A stretch of DNA of 21,097 nt, taken from NCBI GenBank assembly GCA_964529975.1, contig CAZGXW010000052.1, positions 1 to 21,097 of the forward strand, in the 5' to 3' direction. Source of the stretch: JADFMN01 sp964529975 (GTDB taxonomy: Bacteria > Armatimonadota > Fimbriimonadia > Fimbriimonadales > Fimbriimonadaceae). Of this stretch, positions 7,984-14,136 are shown piece after piece. The notes beneath the pieces are model-generated. The model was given only the letters and a program-made list of their open reading frames with translations, had not been told where the DNA came from and did not search any database. The position numbers and the translations under genes are program-made. Every line of letters begins with the position of its first letter. Position 1 is the stretch's first letter.

Positions 7984-8766
7984 CTAGTCCATCACAGCGT
8001 CGAGCCCGACGACGAACCCATCGAGACCGCGCACACGACGAATCGCCAGCAACACGCCCGACATGAACGACAGCCTGTTCATCGAGTCGTGCCGCAGGGT
8101 GAGCACCTCGCCCTCGCCCCCGAACATCACCATTTGGTGCGCGACGAGGCCCGGCAACCGAACCGAGTGCACGGGCACATCGGCCACGACGGAACCCCGC
8201 GCGCCCTGGTACTTGAGCATCGTCGTCGGGTCGTTTCTGCGCGCAGCAGTCCGGGCGCCAGAGACGACCTCGGCCGTGCGGATCGCCGTGCCGCTCGGCG
8301 CGTCGGCCTTCTTGTCGTGGTGCATTTCGATCACTTCGACGTTTGGCAGCCACTTGGCGGCCTCTTCAGCAAACCGCATCATCAAAACGGCACCGATCGC
8401 AAAGTTGGGAACCAGGATCCCCCCGACTCCGCCCCGCCTGCAGGCAGCGGCGATTTCGGCTTGCTGGTCGGCGTCCAAGCCGCTCGCACCGATCACCGGC
8501 GCAACGCCGTTAGTGGCCGCCAAAACGGAGTGTGCCGTCGCGCTCTCGGCGTGGGTGAACTCGAGCAACACGTCACAGCCCTCGACCGAGTCCAGCGAGC
8601 CGGCGATCACGACCGAAGACTCCACGCCGCAAACGCCGCCAAGCGACTGCCCGGCGGCAGAACTGTCGACGGCGGCCACGACCTGCATGTCGGCAGCGCC
8701 CGTGATCGCGCGGACCGCCTCTGAGCCCATCCGACCTGCCGCTCCGACGACGCAAACGCGGATCAC
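7984..8766 (-). CDS. dapB: 4-hydroxy-tetrahydrodipicolinate reductase
   Basis: A 260-residue DapB, normal length. It reduces the cyclised product of DapA with NAD(P)H in the lysine/diaminopimelate pathway, in the cytoplasm. The N-terminal nucleotide motif is VGAAGRMG (7-14). The catalytic segment E-M-H149-H-D-K-K153-ADAPSGTA has the proton donor histidine and lysine of the family. A GGEGE motif and the C-terminal RRVRGLDGF helix complete the fold. The frame is open for 67 codons further upstream, but that stretch overlaps the preceding gene and lacks family resemblance. The GTG at 8766 shares GTGA with the upstream stop and has GAGGA six bases before it. It is last in a run with a lytic transglycosylase, so a cell-wall theme (diaminopimelate supply and peptidoglycan turnover) is plausible. 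Confidence 0.96.
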   Translation of the reverse strand: MIRVCVVGAAGRMGSEAVRAITGAADMQVVAAVDSSAAGQSLGGVCGVESSVVIAGSLDSVEGCDVLLEFTHAESATAHSVLAATNGVAPVIGASGLDADQQAEIAAACRRGGVGGILVPNFAIGAVLMMRFAEEAAKWLPNVEVIEMHHDKKADAPSGTAIRTAEVVSGARTAARRNDPTTMLKYQGARGSVVADVPVHSVRLPGLVAHQMVMFGGEGEVLTLRHDSMNRLSFMSGVLLAIRRVRGLDGFVVGLDAVMD

Positions 8767-9428
8767 GGGCGGTCCTCGACGGGCGGGTTGGTGCGGACCA
8801 GTGTTAGGGTCCCTTTCGCCGTCTCTTGCGAAGACTTGAACGGCATCCCGAACTCGTCTGTGTAGAAGTTCACGTCCTTGCCTAGGCTGATGCGGTGTGC
8901 GGTCACTGTCTTCTCGCCGATCTTCAATTCTGCGGTTCCTGTATAAGTCACCGTCCGCTCGACCCACTTGTTCTCATCAAGCGAGTACTCCCAGAACACG
9001 ACCTTTGCGTTCTTTTCGGGAGCGGAGCCAAAGAGCCAGAACTGGCTCGGATCAGCCGTCTTGGCGTTTTCGACCTCGAGTTTAAAATCCTCCGTCTCGG
9101 ACTCACCTCCGTCGGTGATCGTCACCTTAGCCGTCAGTGCGGAGTACACGAGCGTGACCGTCACCGTCCGCGTGCCTTCGGTCACTTTGCGTACGACGGA
9201 CGTCGGCAGGCCGCCGTTTGCGTACGTGCGTTTTTCCTCCACGCGATACTTGGCGCCCTCTTCATCGACGTCGAGGATCACGGTGCGCTCCATCCCCTTG
9301 CCTGCGACGATCCCGCGAATGTAAGTGACCCTTCCATAGGGCTTGCCGCCGAGCGTCGCCGAGAGTTCGACGACTTTGGCGGGGGCGGCCTGCGCTGCCA
9401 CCAGGAACGCGACGGCGGAAAGGAGCAT
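8763..9428 (-). CDS. secreted protein of unknown function
   Basis: A 221-residue protein I do not recognise. It begins with a short signal peptide (residues 1-14, LLSAVAFLVAAQA) with likely cleavage before APAK. The rest is predicted to be mostly beta-strand: alternating short hydrophobic and charged runs with many Thr/Val/Lys, no cysteine, and no membrane span after the leader. It looks like a single beta-rich envelope domain; the segment around ELSATLGGKPYGRVTYI suggests substrate-conversion-reporter type periplasmic proteins (DUF3108-like), but this is only an impression. The ATG at 9428 lacks a ribosome site, and a TAGACT box ends 6 nt before it. It overlaps dapB by four bases (GTGA), so the two are translationally coupled. 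Confidence 0.75.
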   Translation of the reverse strand: MLLSAVAFLVAAQAAPAKVVELSATLGGKPYGRVTYIRGIVAGKGMERTVILDVDEEGAKYRVEEKRTYANGGLPTSVVRKVTEGTRTVTVTLVYSALTAKVTITDGGESETEDFKLEVENAKTADPSQFWLFGSAPEKNAKVVFWEYSLDENKWVERTVTYTGTAELKIGEKTVTAHRISLGKDVNFYTDEFGMPFKSSQETAKGTLTLVRTNPPVEDRP

Positions 9429-9434
9429 GGCTAG

Positions 9435-9440
9435 AGTCTA
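9435..9440 (-). promoter_or_regulatory. possible -10 box (TAGACT), leaderless type
   Basis: TAGACT ends 6 nt before the ATG at 9428, the same spacing as the TAGCAT before the alcohol dehydrogenase. It would give a transcript starting at the ATG and an internal promoter for the secreted protein plus dapB. No -35 is seen. Confidence 0.35.
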
Positions 9441-9460
9441 CACGGTACAGGCGTCCACGT

Positions 9461-9790
9461 TCAGAACAACTTGCTACCGTTCGGGACATGGCGTTCCGGC
9501 GTACAAAGCACGACGGCGCCGTCCTCGTCAGCGAACCCGGTCACCAGGCACTCGCTCTTGAACGGTCCGATCATCTTGGGCGGGAAGTTCAGCACTCCGA
9601 CCACCTGACGTCCGACGAGCGACTCGACCGTGTAGTGGACCGTCAACTGCGCACTTGATTGGCGTATTCCCGCCTCACCAAAGTCGACCCAGAGTTTGAA
9701 CGCGGGCTTTCTAGCCTCGGGAAACTTCTCGGCGCGCACGATGGTGCCGACTCGAATCTCGACGCGTTCGAAGTCGGCCCAGGAGATCAC
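9461..9790 (-). CDS. csaA: CsaA-like tRNA-binding (OB-fold) protein
   Basis: A 109-residue protein of exactly CsaA length. It is a lone tRNA-binding OB-fold domain (the MetRS/Arc1p/EMAP type) that forms dimers and is described as a secretion-related chaperone in Bacillus. Family marks are FERVEIRVGTIVRAEKFPEARKPA at the start, the DFG segment, the central QSSAQLT, VVGVLNFPPKMIGPFKSECLVTGF, and the C-terminal VPNGSKLF. The start is the GTG at 9790, which shares GTGA with the lytic transglycosylase stop, so the two are coupled. Its role here is inferred from the family; the neighbours (an exported enzyme and an exported unknown protein) are at least compatible with a chaperone for secreted proteins. 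Confidence 0.93.
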   Translation of the reverse strand: MISWADFERVEIRVGTIVRAEKFPEARKPAFKLWVDFGEAGIRQSSAQLTVHYTVESLVGRQVVGVLNFPPKMIGPFKSECLVTGFADEDGAVVLCTPERHVPNGSKLF

Positions 9791-10845
9791 GCCTTGCCGC
9801 TGAGTTTGAGGTAGGTCTTGATGACGCGCTGCACGTAGGCCTGCGTCTCGGCGTAGGGTGGCATACCGTCGTATTTCGCGACCGCGCCGGGGCCTGCGTT
9901 GTAAGCCGAAAGAGCGCGGACCAAGAGGTCGCTGACGTCTTTCGACTCTTTGCTCTGCCGTTCGAGGTGTCCTCTGATCGTGCGCACGGTGCCGTACACG
10001 TTCTGCTCGATGTCGTACGCATCGGTCACTCCCAGACCTTTGGCCGTGTCAGGCATGAGTTGCCCGAGGCCCATCGCGCCTTTGTGGCTCGTCGCCAGTG
10101 GGTTGAAACCGCTTTCGTGCTGCATGAGCGCCATGACGAGTCGAGCGTCGACGCCGTAGTGCGCCGAGTAGACGATCACGCACTCCGCGATCAGTTGCGC
10201 CTGGTTGAGCGGCAGATTCTTGTTGACGGCGAGGATCATGCCCATGTAGTCCGGCACGATCGAAGTGAGCGCGGACGTCATGCCTTGTCGACGGGAGCCT
10301 CCAATGTCTCCTGTGATCGGGTTGTCGACGTTGCCCGCATAGCGCGAGGCCGTGCCCCGAGAGGCCTTGGTCTCGAGCGCGAGCCGGTTCGCCTCGGCTT
10401 TCTTTCGCGCCTCTTCGGCCTTGCGCTCCGCTTCAAGAATCATCTGCTCGTCGATCATGAGCGCGTCGCCCTCGGCGACCGAGGCGACGAGTTCGAGCGT
10501 CGGAGTCAGTTGAAGGTCGGTCTTCGTTGCGTGGAAGATGAACCGGACGTCGGTCTCGTCGATCTGGACCCATTGCGGGGTCTTAGGAGACTCGATGACG
10601 TAGGAAGTGGCTCCAAGTCGGACGAGCAGGGTGATCGCTCCGTTCTGGCCCTTGATCGAGCCGTAGACCTTGCCGTTGAGTTCGACGTACGACTCGCCGG
10701 TCGCCATCTCCTTCAGCACTTGCGGCGTGGACACCGACAAAACCTTGTGCTTGGCACGTGCGGCAAGGAACTCGTCCCGGTCGGCTCCGAGAACGAGGGC
10801 GGGCAACAGCCCTGTGAGAACGGCGAGCAAGCAAACGCTACGCAT
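9787..10845 (-). CDS. exported lytic transglycosylase (SLT domain)
   Basis: A 352-residue exported enzyme that cleaves peptidoglycan glycan strands with formation of 1,6-anhydro ends. A signal peptide (residues 1-21, RSVCLLAVLTGLLPALVLG) precedes a beta-rich N-terminal domain of unknown role (about 25-135) and a short Glu/Ala/Lys-rich coiled coil (about 140-160). The SLT domain (about 225-350) has catalytic Glu244 in QHESGFNP, then GAMGLGQLMPDTA and ALSAYNAGPGAV, all diagnostic for family 1 (Slt70/MltC-like). ATG 10845 is chosen over a TTG five codons upstream because it gives the proper signal peptide; GAGG lies about ten bases upstream. A TATACT box at 10862-10867 would give a short leader. 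It is the first gene of the minus-strand run ending with dapB. Confidence 0.93.
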   Translation of the reverse strand: MRSVCLLAVLTGLLPALVLGADRDEFLAARAKHKVLSVSTPQVLKEMATGESYVELNGKVYGSIKGQNGAITLLVRLGATSYVIESPKTPQWVQIDETDVRFIFHATKTDLQLTPTLELVASVAEGDALMIDEQMILEAERKAEEARKKAEANRLALETKASRGTASRYAGNVDNPITGDIGGSRRQGMTSALTSIVPDYMGMILAVNKNLPLNQAQLIAECVIVYSAHYGVDARLVMALMQHESGFNPLATSHKGAMGLGQLMPDTAKGLGVTDAYDIEQNVYGTVRTIRGHLERQSKESKDVSDLLVRALSAYNAGPGAVAKYDGMPPYAETQAYVQRVIKTYLKLSGKA

Positions 10846-10861
10846 GCGACCCAACCTCAAA

Positions 10862-10867
10862 AGTATA
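10862..10867 (-). promoter_or_regulatory. -10 box (TATACT) for the transglycosylase operon
   Basis: TATACT, one base from consensus, lies 16 nt before the ATG at 10845 and reads toward it, between the tRNA 3' end and the gene. No -35 box was recognised. Confidence 0.5.
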
Positions 10868-10881
10868 CAAGAAACAGGCCA

Positions 10882-10975
10882 TGGCGGACAGACAGGGATT
10901 CGAACCCTGGAAGAGGTCTAATGTCCTCTTACCCACTTAGCAGGCGGGCGCTTTCGACCACTCAGCCATCTGTCC
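10882..10975 (-). tRNA. tRNA-Ser(GCU)
   Basis: A 94-nt class II tRNA on the minus strand. The 5' strand GGACAGA pairs fully with TCTGTCC at the 3' end, followed by discriminator G and an encoded CCA (10882-10884). The anticodon loop CTGCTAA is closed by CCCGC/GTGGG, giving anticodon GCU (codons AGC/AGU). A long variable arm with an AGAGG/CCTCT stem and the T-arm AGGGTTCGAATCCCT identify serine. Confidence 0.97.
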
Positions 10976-10986
10976 GCGCTGAGGCC

Positions 10987-10992
10987 AGTATA
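10987..10992 (-). promoter_or_regulatory. -10 box (TATACT) for tRNA-Ser
   Basis: TATACT on the minus strand ends 11 nt before the mature 5' end of tRNA-Ser. It is identical to the box before the transglycosylase gene. No good -35 is visible. Confidence 0.5.
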
Positions 10993-11059
10993 GCACCCGC
11001 TAGGTTCGAGCCTTTGGCCCATTCCTGGTACTTCAAACGGGGGACGCGCCCTGTGGTTA

Positions 11060-11226
11060 CGGTGGTTCGACCCCGATATTTCTTGTAGCCGGTAAACGCA
11101 CGGATAGAAGGCGTCGGCGAACCTAAGGGACAGGATTAAGCCAAGGACAAACGCAACCGCAAGAAAGCAAGTCGGCGAAAGCCGACAACGGGTATCGGGC
11201 GACCTCTGACGAGGCGCCCTTTTTTT
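11060..11226 (+). ncRNA. candidate structured RNA ending in an intrinsic terminator
   Basis: This gene-free stretch folds by hand into a branched structure. Helix P1 is CCCGATA (11072-11078) with TATCGGG (11193-11199). It is stacked without a gap on P2, TTTCTTG (11079-11085) with CAAGAAA (11160-11166). Inside P2, GCCG/CGGC (11088-11091 with 11115-11118) and ACGC/GCGT (11096-11099 with 11111-11114) form a bulged hairpin. Between the 3' strands of P2 and P1 is a perfect 6-bp hairpin with a GNRA loop, GTCGGC-GAAA-GCCGAC (11171-11186). P1's 3' strand shares three G's with the terminator stem at 11197. I could not match it to TPP, cobalamin, SAM, lysine, glycine, FMN or cyclic-dinucleotide riboswitches, nor to SRP, RNase P or 6S RNA. 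It may be a riboswitch-like leader or a stand-alone small RNA. The 5' end and promoter are not clear; 11060 is approximate. Confidence 0.55.
11197..11226 (+). terminator. intrinsic terminator after the candidate RNA
   Basis: GGGCG-A-CCTC-TGAC-GAGG-CGCCC, a 9-bp stem with one bulged A and a 4-nt loop, directly followed by seven T's. The outer three G's also belong to helix P1 of the RNA upstream. Confidence 0.88.
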
Positions 11227-11233
11227 CTGCTGA

Positions 11234-11271
11234 ACCACCGAACCTCCTCACGTCCGGACCACCGAACCTCC
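11234..11271. repeat. two 14-bp direct repeats before fabI
   Basis: ACCACCGAACCTCC occurs at 11234-11247 and again, perfectly, at 11258-11271, with a period of 24 bp. The second copy ends where the fabI inverted repeat begins and covers the expected -35 position. The first copy also contains part of a 9-base match (GAACCACCG, 11232-11240) complementary to 11060-11068. This looks like a pair of regulator binding sites or a short duplication. Confidence 0.7.
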
Positions 11272-11293
11272 ATTGGCCATAATCCGGCCAATG
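11271..11293. promoter_or_regulatory. inverted repeat enclosing the fabI -10 box and start codon
   Basis: CATTGGCC-ataatcc-GGCCAATG is a perfect 8-bp-arm dyad with a 7-nt spacer. The right arm ends in the ATG of fabI and the spacer contains most of the CATAAT box. As DNA it would be an operator across the core promoter. In an upstream-initiated RNA it would be a hairpin hiding the start codon. Confidence 0.6.
11278..11283 (+). promoter_or_regulatory. possible -10 box (CATAAT) for fabI
   Basis: CATAAT matches consensus at five of six positions and ends 7 nt before the fabI ATG, which would make the message leaderless or nearly so. There is no ribosome site between them. No -35 match is seen; a direct repeat occupies that position. 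Confidence 0.4.
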
Positions 11294-12055
11294 CTCCTCG
11301 AAGGCAAGAAGGGACTCGTCCTAAACGTCACCAACAAGAACAGCATCGGTTGGGCGTGCGCCGATCTGGCAGCCGCCCACGGAGCGCAAGTCGCCGTCGG
11401 CGCCCAAAACGAGCGAATGCTGGAGCGCGTGGCCGACTTGACGAAGGACAATCCAAGGCTGTCGACGCTCGTCGTGGACTTCGGCGACAATGCGCAGTTG
11501 GAGGCTCTCGCCAAAGAGGTCGAGGCTCGGTTCGGCAAGATCGACTTCCTTGTGCACTCGGCGGCGTTCGCCAAGAAGGAAGACCTTGAAGGCCGGTTCA
11601 TCGACACCTCGCGGGACGGGTTCGCGCTCGCGCTCGACGTGTCTTGCTACTCGCTCGTGGCCCTTTGCAAGGCGCTCGAGCACGTGTTCAACGAGGACGC
11701 GAGCGTGATGTGCATGTCGTACCTCGGCAGTGTGCGCAGCGTCGGTAACTACAACGTGATGGGCGTGGCCAAGGCCGCATTGGAGTCTTCGGTCCGCTAT
11801 CTCGCGCAAGACCTCGGCGTGAAAGGCATTCGGGTGAATACGATCAGCCCAGGTCCGATCAACACGGTCGCGGCTCGCGGAGTGAAGGGACTGCTCGGCA
11901 TGATTGAGTACGTTCAGCAGCGCGCGCCGCTCAAGCGAGAGTTCGGCCAAGACGAGGTCGCGGGAACGGCGGTCTATCTCATGTCCGACCTAAGCAAAGG
12001 CGTGAGCGGGCAGATCATCTACGTCGACAGTGGTTACAACACGGTCGGGATGTGA
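11291..12055 (+). CDS. fabI: enoyl-[acyl-carrier-protein] reductase (NADH)
   Basis: A 254-residue short-chain reductase of FabI type, which saturates trans-2-enoyl-ACP in the last step of each fatty-acid elongation cycle. The FabI triad is Tyr144 (SYLGS), Tyr154 and Lys161 (YNVMGVAK), with the same Tyr-Tyr and Tyr-Lys spacing as E. coli Tyr146/Tyr156/Lys163. ISPGPINTVAA and the C-terminal GQIIYVDSGYNTVGM segment are typical. One oddity: the cofactor loop reads LVLNVTNKNSIGW where most FabI have a glycine (TGxANxxSIxW), so the first glycine is Asn12. The ATG at 11291 gives the family start (LLEGKKGL); a TTG six codons earlier would run through the inverted repeat. The gene is first in a GTGA-coupled operon with a formiminotransferase homologue and purK. 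Confidence 0.92.
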   Translation: MLLEGKKGLVLNVTNKNSIGWACADLAAAHGAQVAVGAQNERMLERVADLTKDNPRLSTLVVDFGDNAQLEALAKEVEARFGKIDFLVHSAAFAKKEDLEGRFIDTSRDGFALALDVSCYSLVALCKALEHVFNEDASVMCMSYLGSVRSVGNYNVMGVAKAALESSVRYLAQDLGVKGIRVNTISPGPINTVAARGVKGLLGMIEYVQQRAPLKREFGQDEVAGTAVYLMSDLSKGVSGQIIYVDSGYNTVGM

Positions 12056-12921
12056 CTTTGCGGGTCCTCGCGGTCCCCAACTGGTCCTTCGGTCGCGACT
12101 CGTCGCTGCTTCGCAACTTTGCCGAGGTCATTGACCTGCACGGAGTGCGGCCCTACTATCTCGCTAGCGACGTGGACCACAACCGTACCGTGAGCGCATT
12201 TGACGGCGACCACGAGTCGGTCGCGAACGTGATCGTCGAACTTTGCGCGCTAGCGTTCTCCTCGATCGACCTCAACCGGCACATCGGGGTGCATCCAAGG
12301 ATCGGTGCGCTCGATGTATGCCCATTCATCGCGCCATGGGGGTGCGAGCCCGACGAGATGCGTTCGTTCGTCGAGATCGTCGCGGCGGAGGTTGCCGAGC
12401 GCTTCGAGGTCCCCGTGTTCCTGTACGAAAAGTCTGAGAAGGGGCGGCACGAGGCCGACCTGCCCTCGCTGCGGAAGGGCGGCTTTGGTGCGCTGCTCGA
12501 TCGCGAACTTGATCCCGACTTCGGCCCACCACAATGTCATCCGCGTCTCGGGGCGACCGTCATGGGCTGGCGCAACTTCCTGATCGCCTTGAACGTGGAC
12601 TTCGAATCGAGCGACACTGTGTTCGTGCGCAAGTTGGCAAGGCAAGTCAGGGCGCTGCGCGCCGATGGAGACCCGCGGTTCCTGGGCGTGCGGGCTCTCG
12701 GGCTGCCGCTTCCGAGCCGGGCCCAGAGCCAATTGAGCTTTAACCTGACGCTGCCCGACCTGACGCCCGTCGACCCGGTCATCGAGTGGGTCTACGAACA
12801 GGCCGTGGCGCAGAACGTGCGCCTTATAGGCCCAGAATTGATCGGAGTGATTCGAGACGTTGACATGGAGCACGCGACCCGGCTGCCGGTTCGCGACGAG
12901 CAGGTGGTGGAGACGCGGTGA
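12052..12921 (+). CDS. glutamate formiminotransferase family protein
   Basis: A 289-residue protein resembling the formiminotransferase part of FTCD, which moves the formimino group of N-formiminoglutamate to tetrahydrofolate. Family marks are the start VLAVPNWSFGRD (usual CVPNFSEGR), VDHNRTVSAF, and the strongly conserved block from His77 to Asp88 (HIGVHPRIGALDV) followed by PFIAPWG. A C-terminal subdomain begins near GATVMGWRNFLIALNVDF. No cyclodeaminase domain is attached. It starts at a GTG overlapping the fabI stop and its own stop overlaps the purK GTG, so it is coupled to both. Histidine-degradation genes are not next to it. A one-carbon link to purine synthesis is therefore my inference from context, and the true substrate may differ. 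Confidence 0.85.
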   Translation: MTLRVLAVPNWSFGRDSSLLRNFAEVIDLHGVRPYYLASDVDHNRTVSAFDGDHESVANVIVELCALAFSSIDLNRHIGVHPRIGALDVCPFIAPWGCEPDEMRSFVEIVAAEVAERFEVPVFLYEKSEKGRHEADLPSLRKGGFGALLDRELDPDFGPPQCHPRLGATVMGWRNFLIALNVDFESSDTVFVRKLARQVRALRADGDPRFLGVRALGLPLPSRAQSQLSFNLTLPDLTPVDPVIEWVYEQAVAQNVRLIGPELIGVIRDVDMEHATRLPVRDEQVVETR

Positions 12922-14060
12922 GGAAGTACGACATCGGCTTCCTCGGCGGCGGCCAACTGGCGCGCATGTCGATCCAGGCGGCACAGCGTATGGGACTGCG
13001 TTGCCTGTCGCTCGATCCGGGCGAGGACACGCCTGCTTCGCAGATCGCGGACAACATCGTGTCCGAGTTCAACGACCATGCTGCCGTTCAATTCGTACTT
13101 CAACAGTGCGAGCACGTTACACTAGAGAACGAATTCTTGTCGATGACGTTGCTTGCTTCTGCGGCGGAACATGCTGGACGGGAGACCGATGCCTACACGC
13201 CTAGTCCGTGGACGCTCGGCTTTATCAACGACAAGCTCACTCAGAGAGGTCAGTACGAGAAGCACTGCGTCCCATCGCCCATTGCTAGGCCACTTAGGTT
13301 CGATGGCGATTGTGAGACCTCGCCAGAGGAGACTGTTGAGCAGGCCATTCACGAGATTGGCTTCCCTATGGTCTTGAAGTCCAGATTTGGTGGCTATGAT
13401 GGTAAGGGAACTCGCTACGCCAGATCTCGGGAGGAGTTCGAGAGTCATCGTTTACTTTGGAGCAGTAGCCTGTGGCTTGCCGAGGAGTTCGTTCCCTTCA
13501 AGCGCGAGCTGGCCGTCATGGTCTGCCGGAGCAAAGACCAGACCGTCTGTTTTCCGACGATGGAGACGGTTCAAACCAACCACGTTTGCGACCTCGTGTT
13601 CCCGGCGGGTGTCGACGCGAGCGCAGTCGCCGTACAGGCCGTTGAAGCGGTCGAAGGTTTCGGGCTCTTTGGTGTAGAACTCTTCGAGACTCAGGACGGT
13701 AAGTTCCTGGTCAACGAGATCGCCCCTCGCCCCCACAACACCGGCCACTACACCCTCGATTGGGGTGGCATCAGCCAGTTCGAGGCCCACATCCGTCTCG
13801 TCATGGGCCTGCCGATCCCTGAGCCCAAGGGCCAAGAAACCTGCATGGCCAACCTCCTCGGCATCGAGGCCCCGGGCGACTGGCGCGACGGCCTGCAGGC
13901 CGCGATCCAAGGCGACCCAGGCGTCCACGTCCACTGGTACGGCAAGGCCGAGGCCAGGCCGGGCCGCAAGATGGGCCACATCAACGCTGTCGGCCCGCAC
14001 TGCGTCGCCAGAGCAAAGTCCGCCCGAGAGCGGTTCTATGGGGCCTGGAAGCGGGCCTGA
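12918..14060 (+). CDS. purK: 5-(carboxyamino)imidazole ribonucleotide synthase
   Basis: A 380-residue ATP-grasp enzyme that makes N5-CAIR from AIR, bicarbonate and ATP in purine synthesis. It shows the PurK start IGFLGGGQLARM, INDKLTQR, PMVLKSRFGGYDGKG (the ATP-grasp loop), LAEEFVPFKRELAVMV, FGVELFETQDGKFLVNEIAPRPHNTGHYT and SQFEAHIRLVMGLP, all in order and of normal length. It begins with GTG overlapping the previous stop (GTGA). The stretch 13081-13500 is clearly lower in G+C (about 54% by hand count) than the 3' part (about 74% at 13861-13980), with many A- or T-ending codons, although the protein stays conserved throughout. The stop codon sits in the loop of a 7-bp hairpin (14051-14067). 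Confidence 0.96.
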   Translation: MRKYDIGFLGGGQLARMSIQAAQRMGLRCLSLDPGEDTPASQIADNIVSEFNDHAAVQFVLQQCEHVTLENEFLSMTLLASAAEHAGRETDAYTPSPWTLGFINDKLTQRGQYEKHCVPSPIARPLRFDGDCETSPEETVEQAIHEIGFPMVLKSRFGGYDGKGTRYARSREEFESHRLLWSSSLWLAEEFVPFKRELAVMVCRSKDQTVCFPTMETVQTNHVCDLVFPAGVDASAVAVQAVEAVEGFGLFGVELFETQDGKFLVNEIAPRPHNTGHYTLDWGGISQFEAHIRLVMGLPIPEPKGQETCMANLLGIEAPGDWRDGLQAAIQGDPGVHVHWYGKAEARPGRKMGHINAVGPHCVARAKSARERFYGAWKRA

Positions 14061-14067
14061 GGCCCGC
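14051..14067 (+). repeat. hairpin with the purK stop codon in its loop
   Basis: GCGGGCC-TGA-GGCCCGC: a perfect 7-bp stem whose loop is exactly the purK stop. The arms are identical to those of the hairpin at 14103-14120. No T-run follows, so it may protect the 3' end or slow polymerase rather than act as a classical terminator. Confidence 0.6.
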
Positions 14068-14083
14068 CTAGGCTACAGGCCGT

Positions 14084-14092
14084 TGGTATAAT
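14084..14092 (+). promoter_or_regulatory. extended -10 promoter of rplY
   Basis: TGGTATAAT: a consensus TATAAT (14087-14092) with the TG of an extended -10. No -35 is needed for this type and none is seen. The expected start near 14099 gives a leader of about 38 nt. Confidence 0.75.
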
Positions 14093-14102
14093 CGTCCTTC
14101 CT

Positions 14103-14120
14103 GCGGGCCGCTTGGCCCGC
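14103..14120 (+). promoter_or_regulatory. 5' leader hairpin of the rplY message
   Basis: GCGGGCC-gctt-GGCCCGC, a perfect 7-bp stem a few bases from the predicted 5' end and 5 nt before the AGAGGA ribosome site (14126-14131). It could stabilise the message or bind a regulator. Confidence 0.55.
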
Positions 14121-14136
14121 CCTCCAGAGGACTCAA

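Noticed and set aside
8767..8967. A 67-codon upstream extension of dapB
   Set aside because: It overlaps the preceding secreted-protein gene; the GTG at 8766 has a GAGGA site and gives the normal DapB N-terminus.
11060..11226. Known riboswitch, SRP RNA, RNase P RNA or 6S RNA in the gap before fabI
   Set aside because: None of the conserved motifs I know for these classes is present, so I left the RNA unassigned rather than force a name.
10918..11238. A 106-codon minus-strand open frame across tRNA-Ser and the non-coding gap
   Set aside because: It overlaps a tRNA and a strongly structured, terminator-containing region and resembles no protein family.
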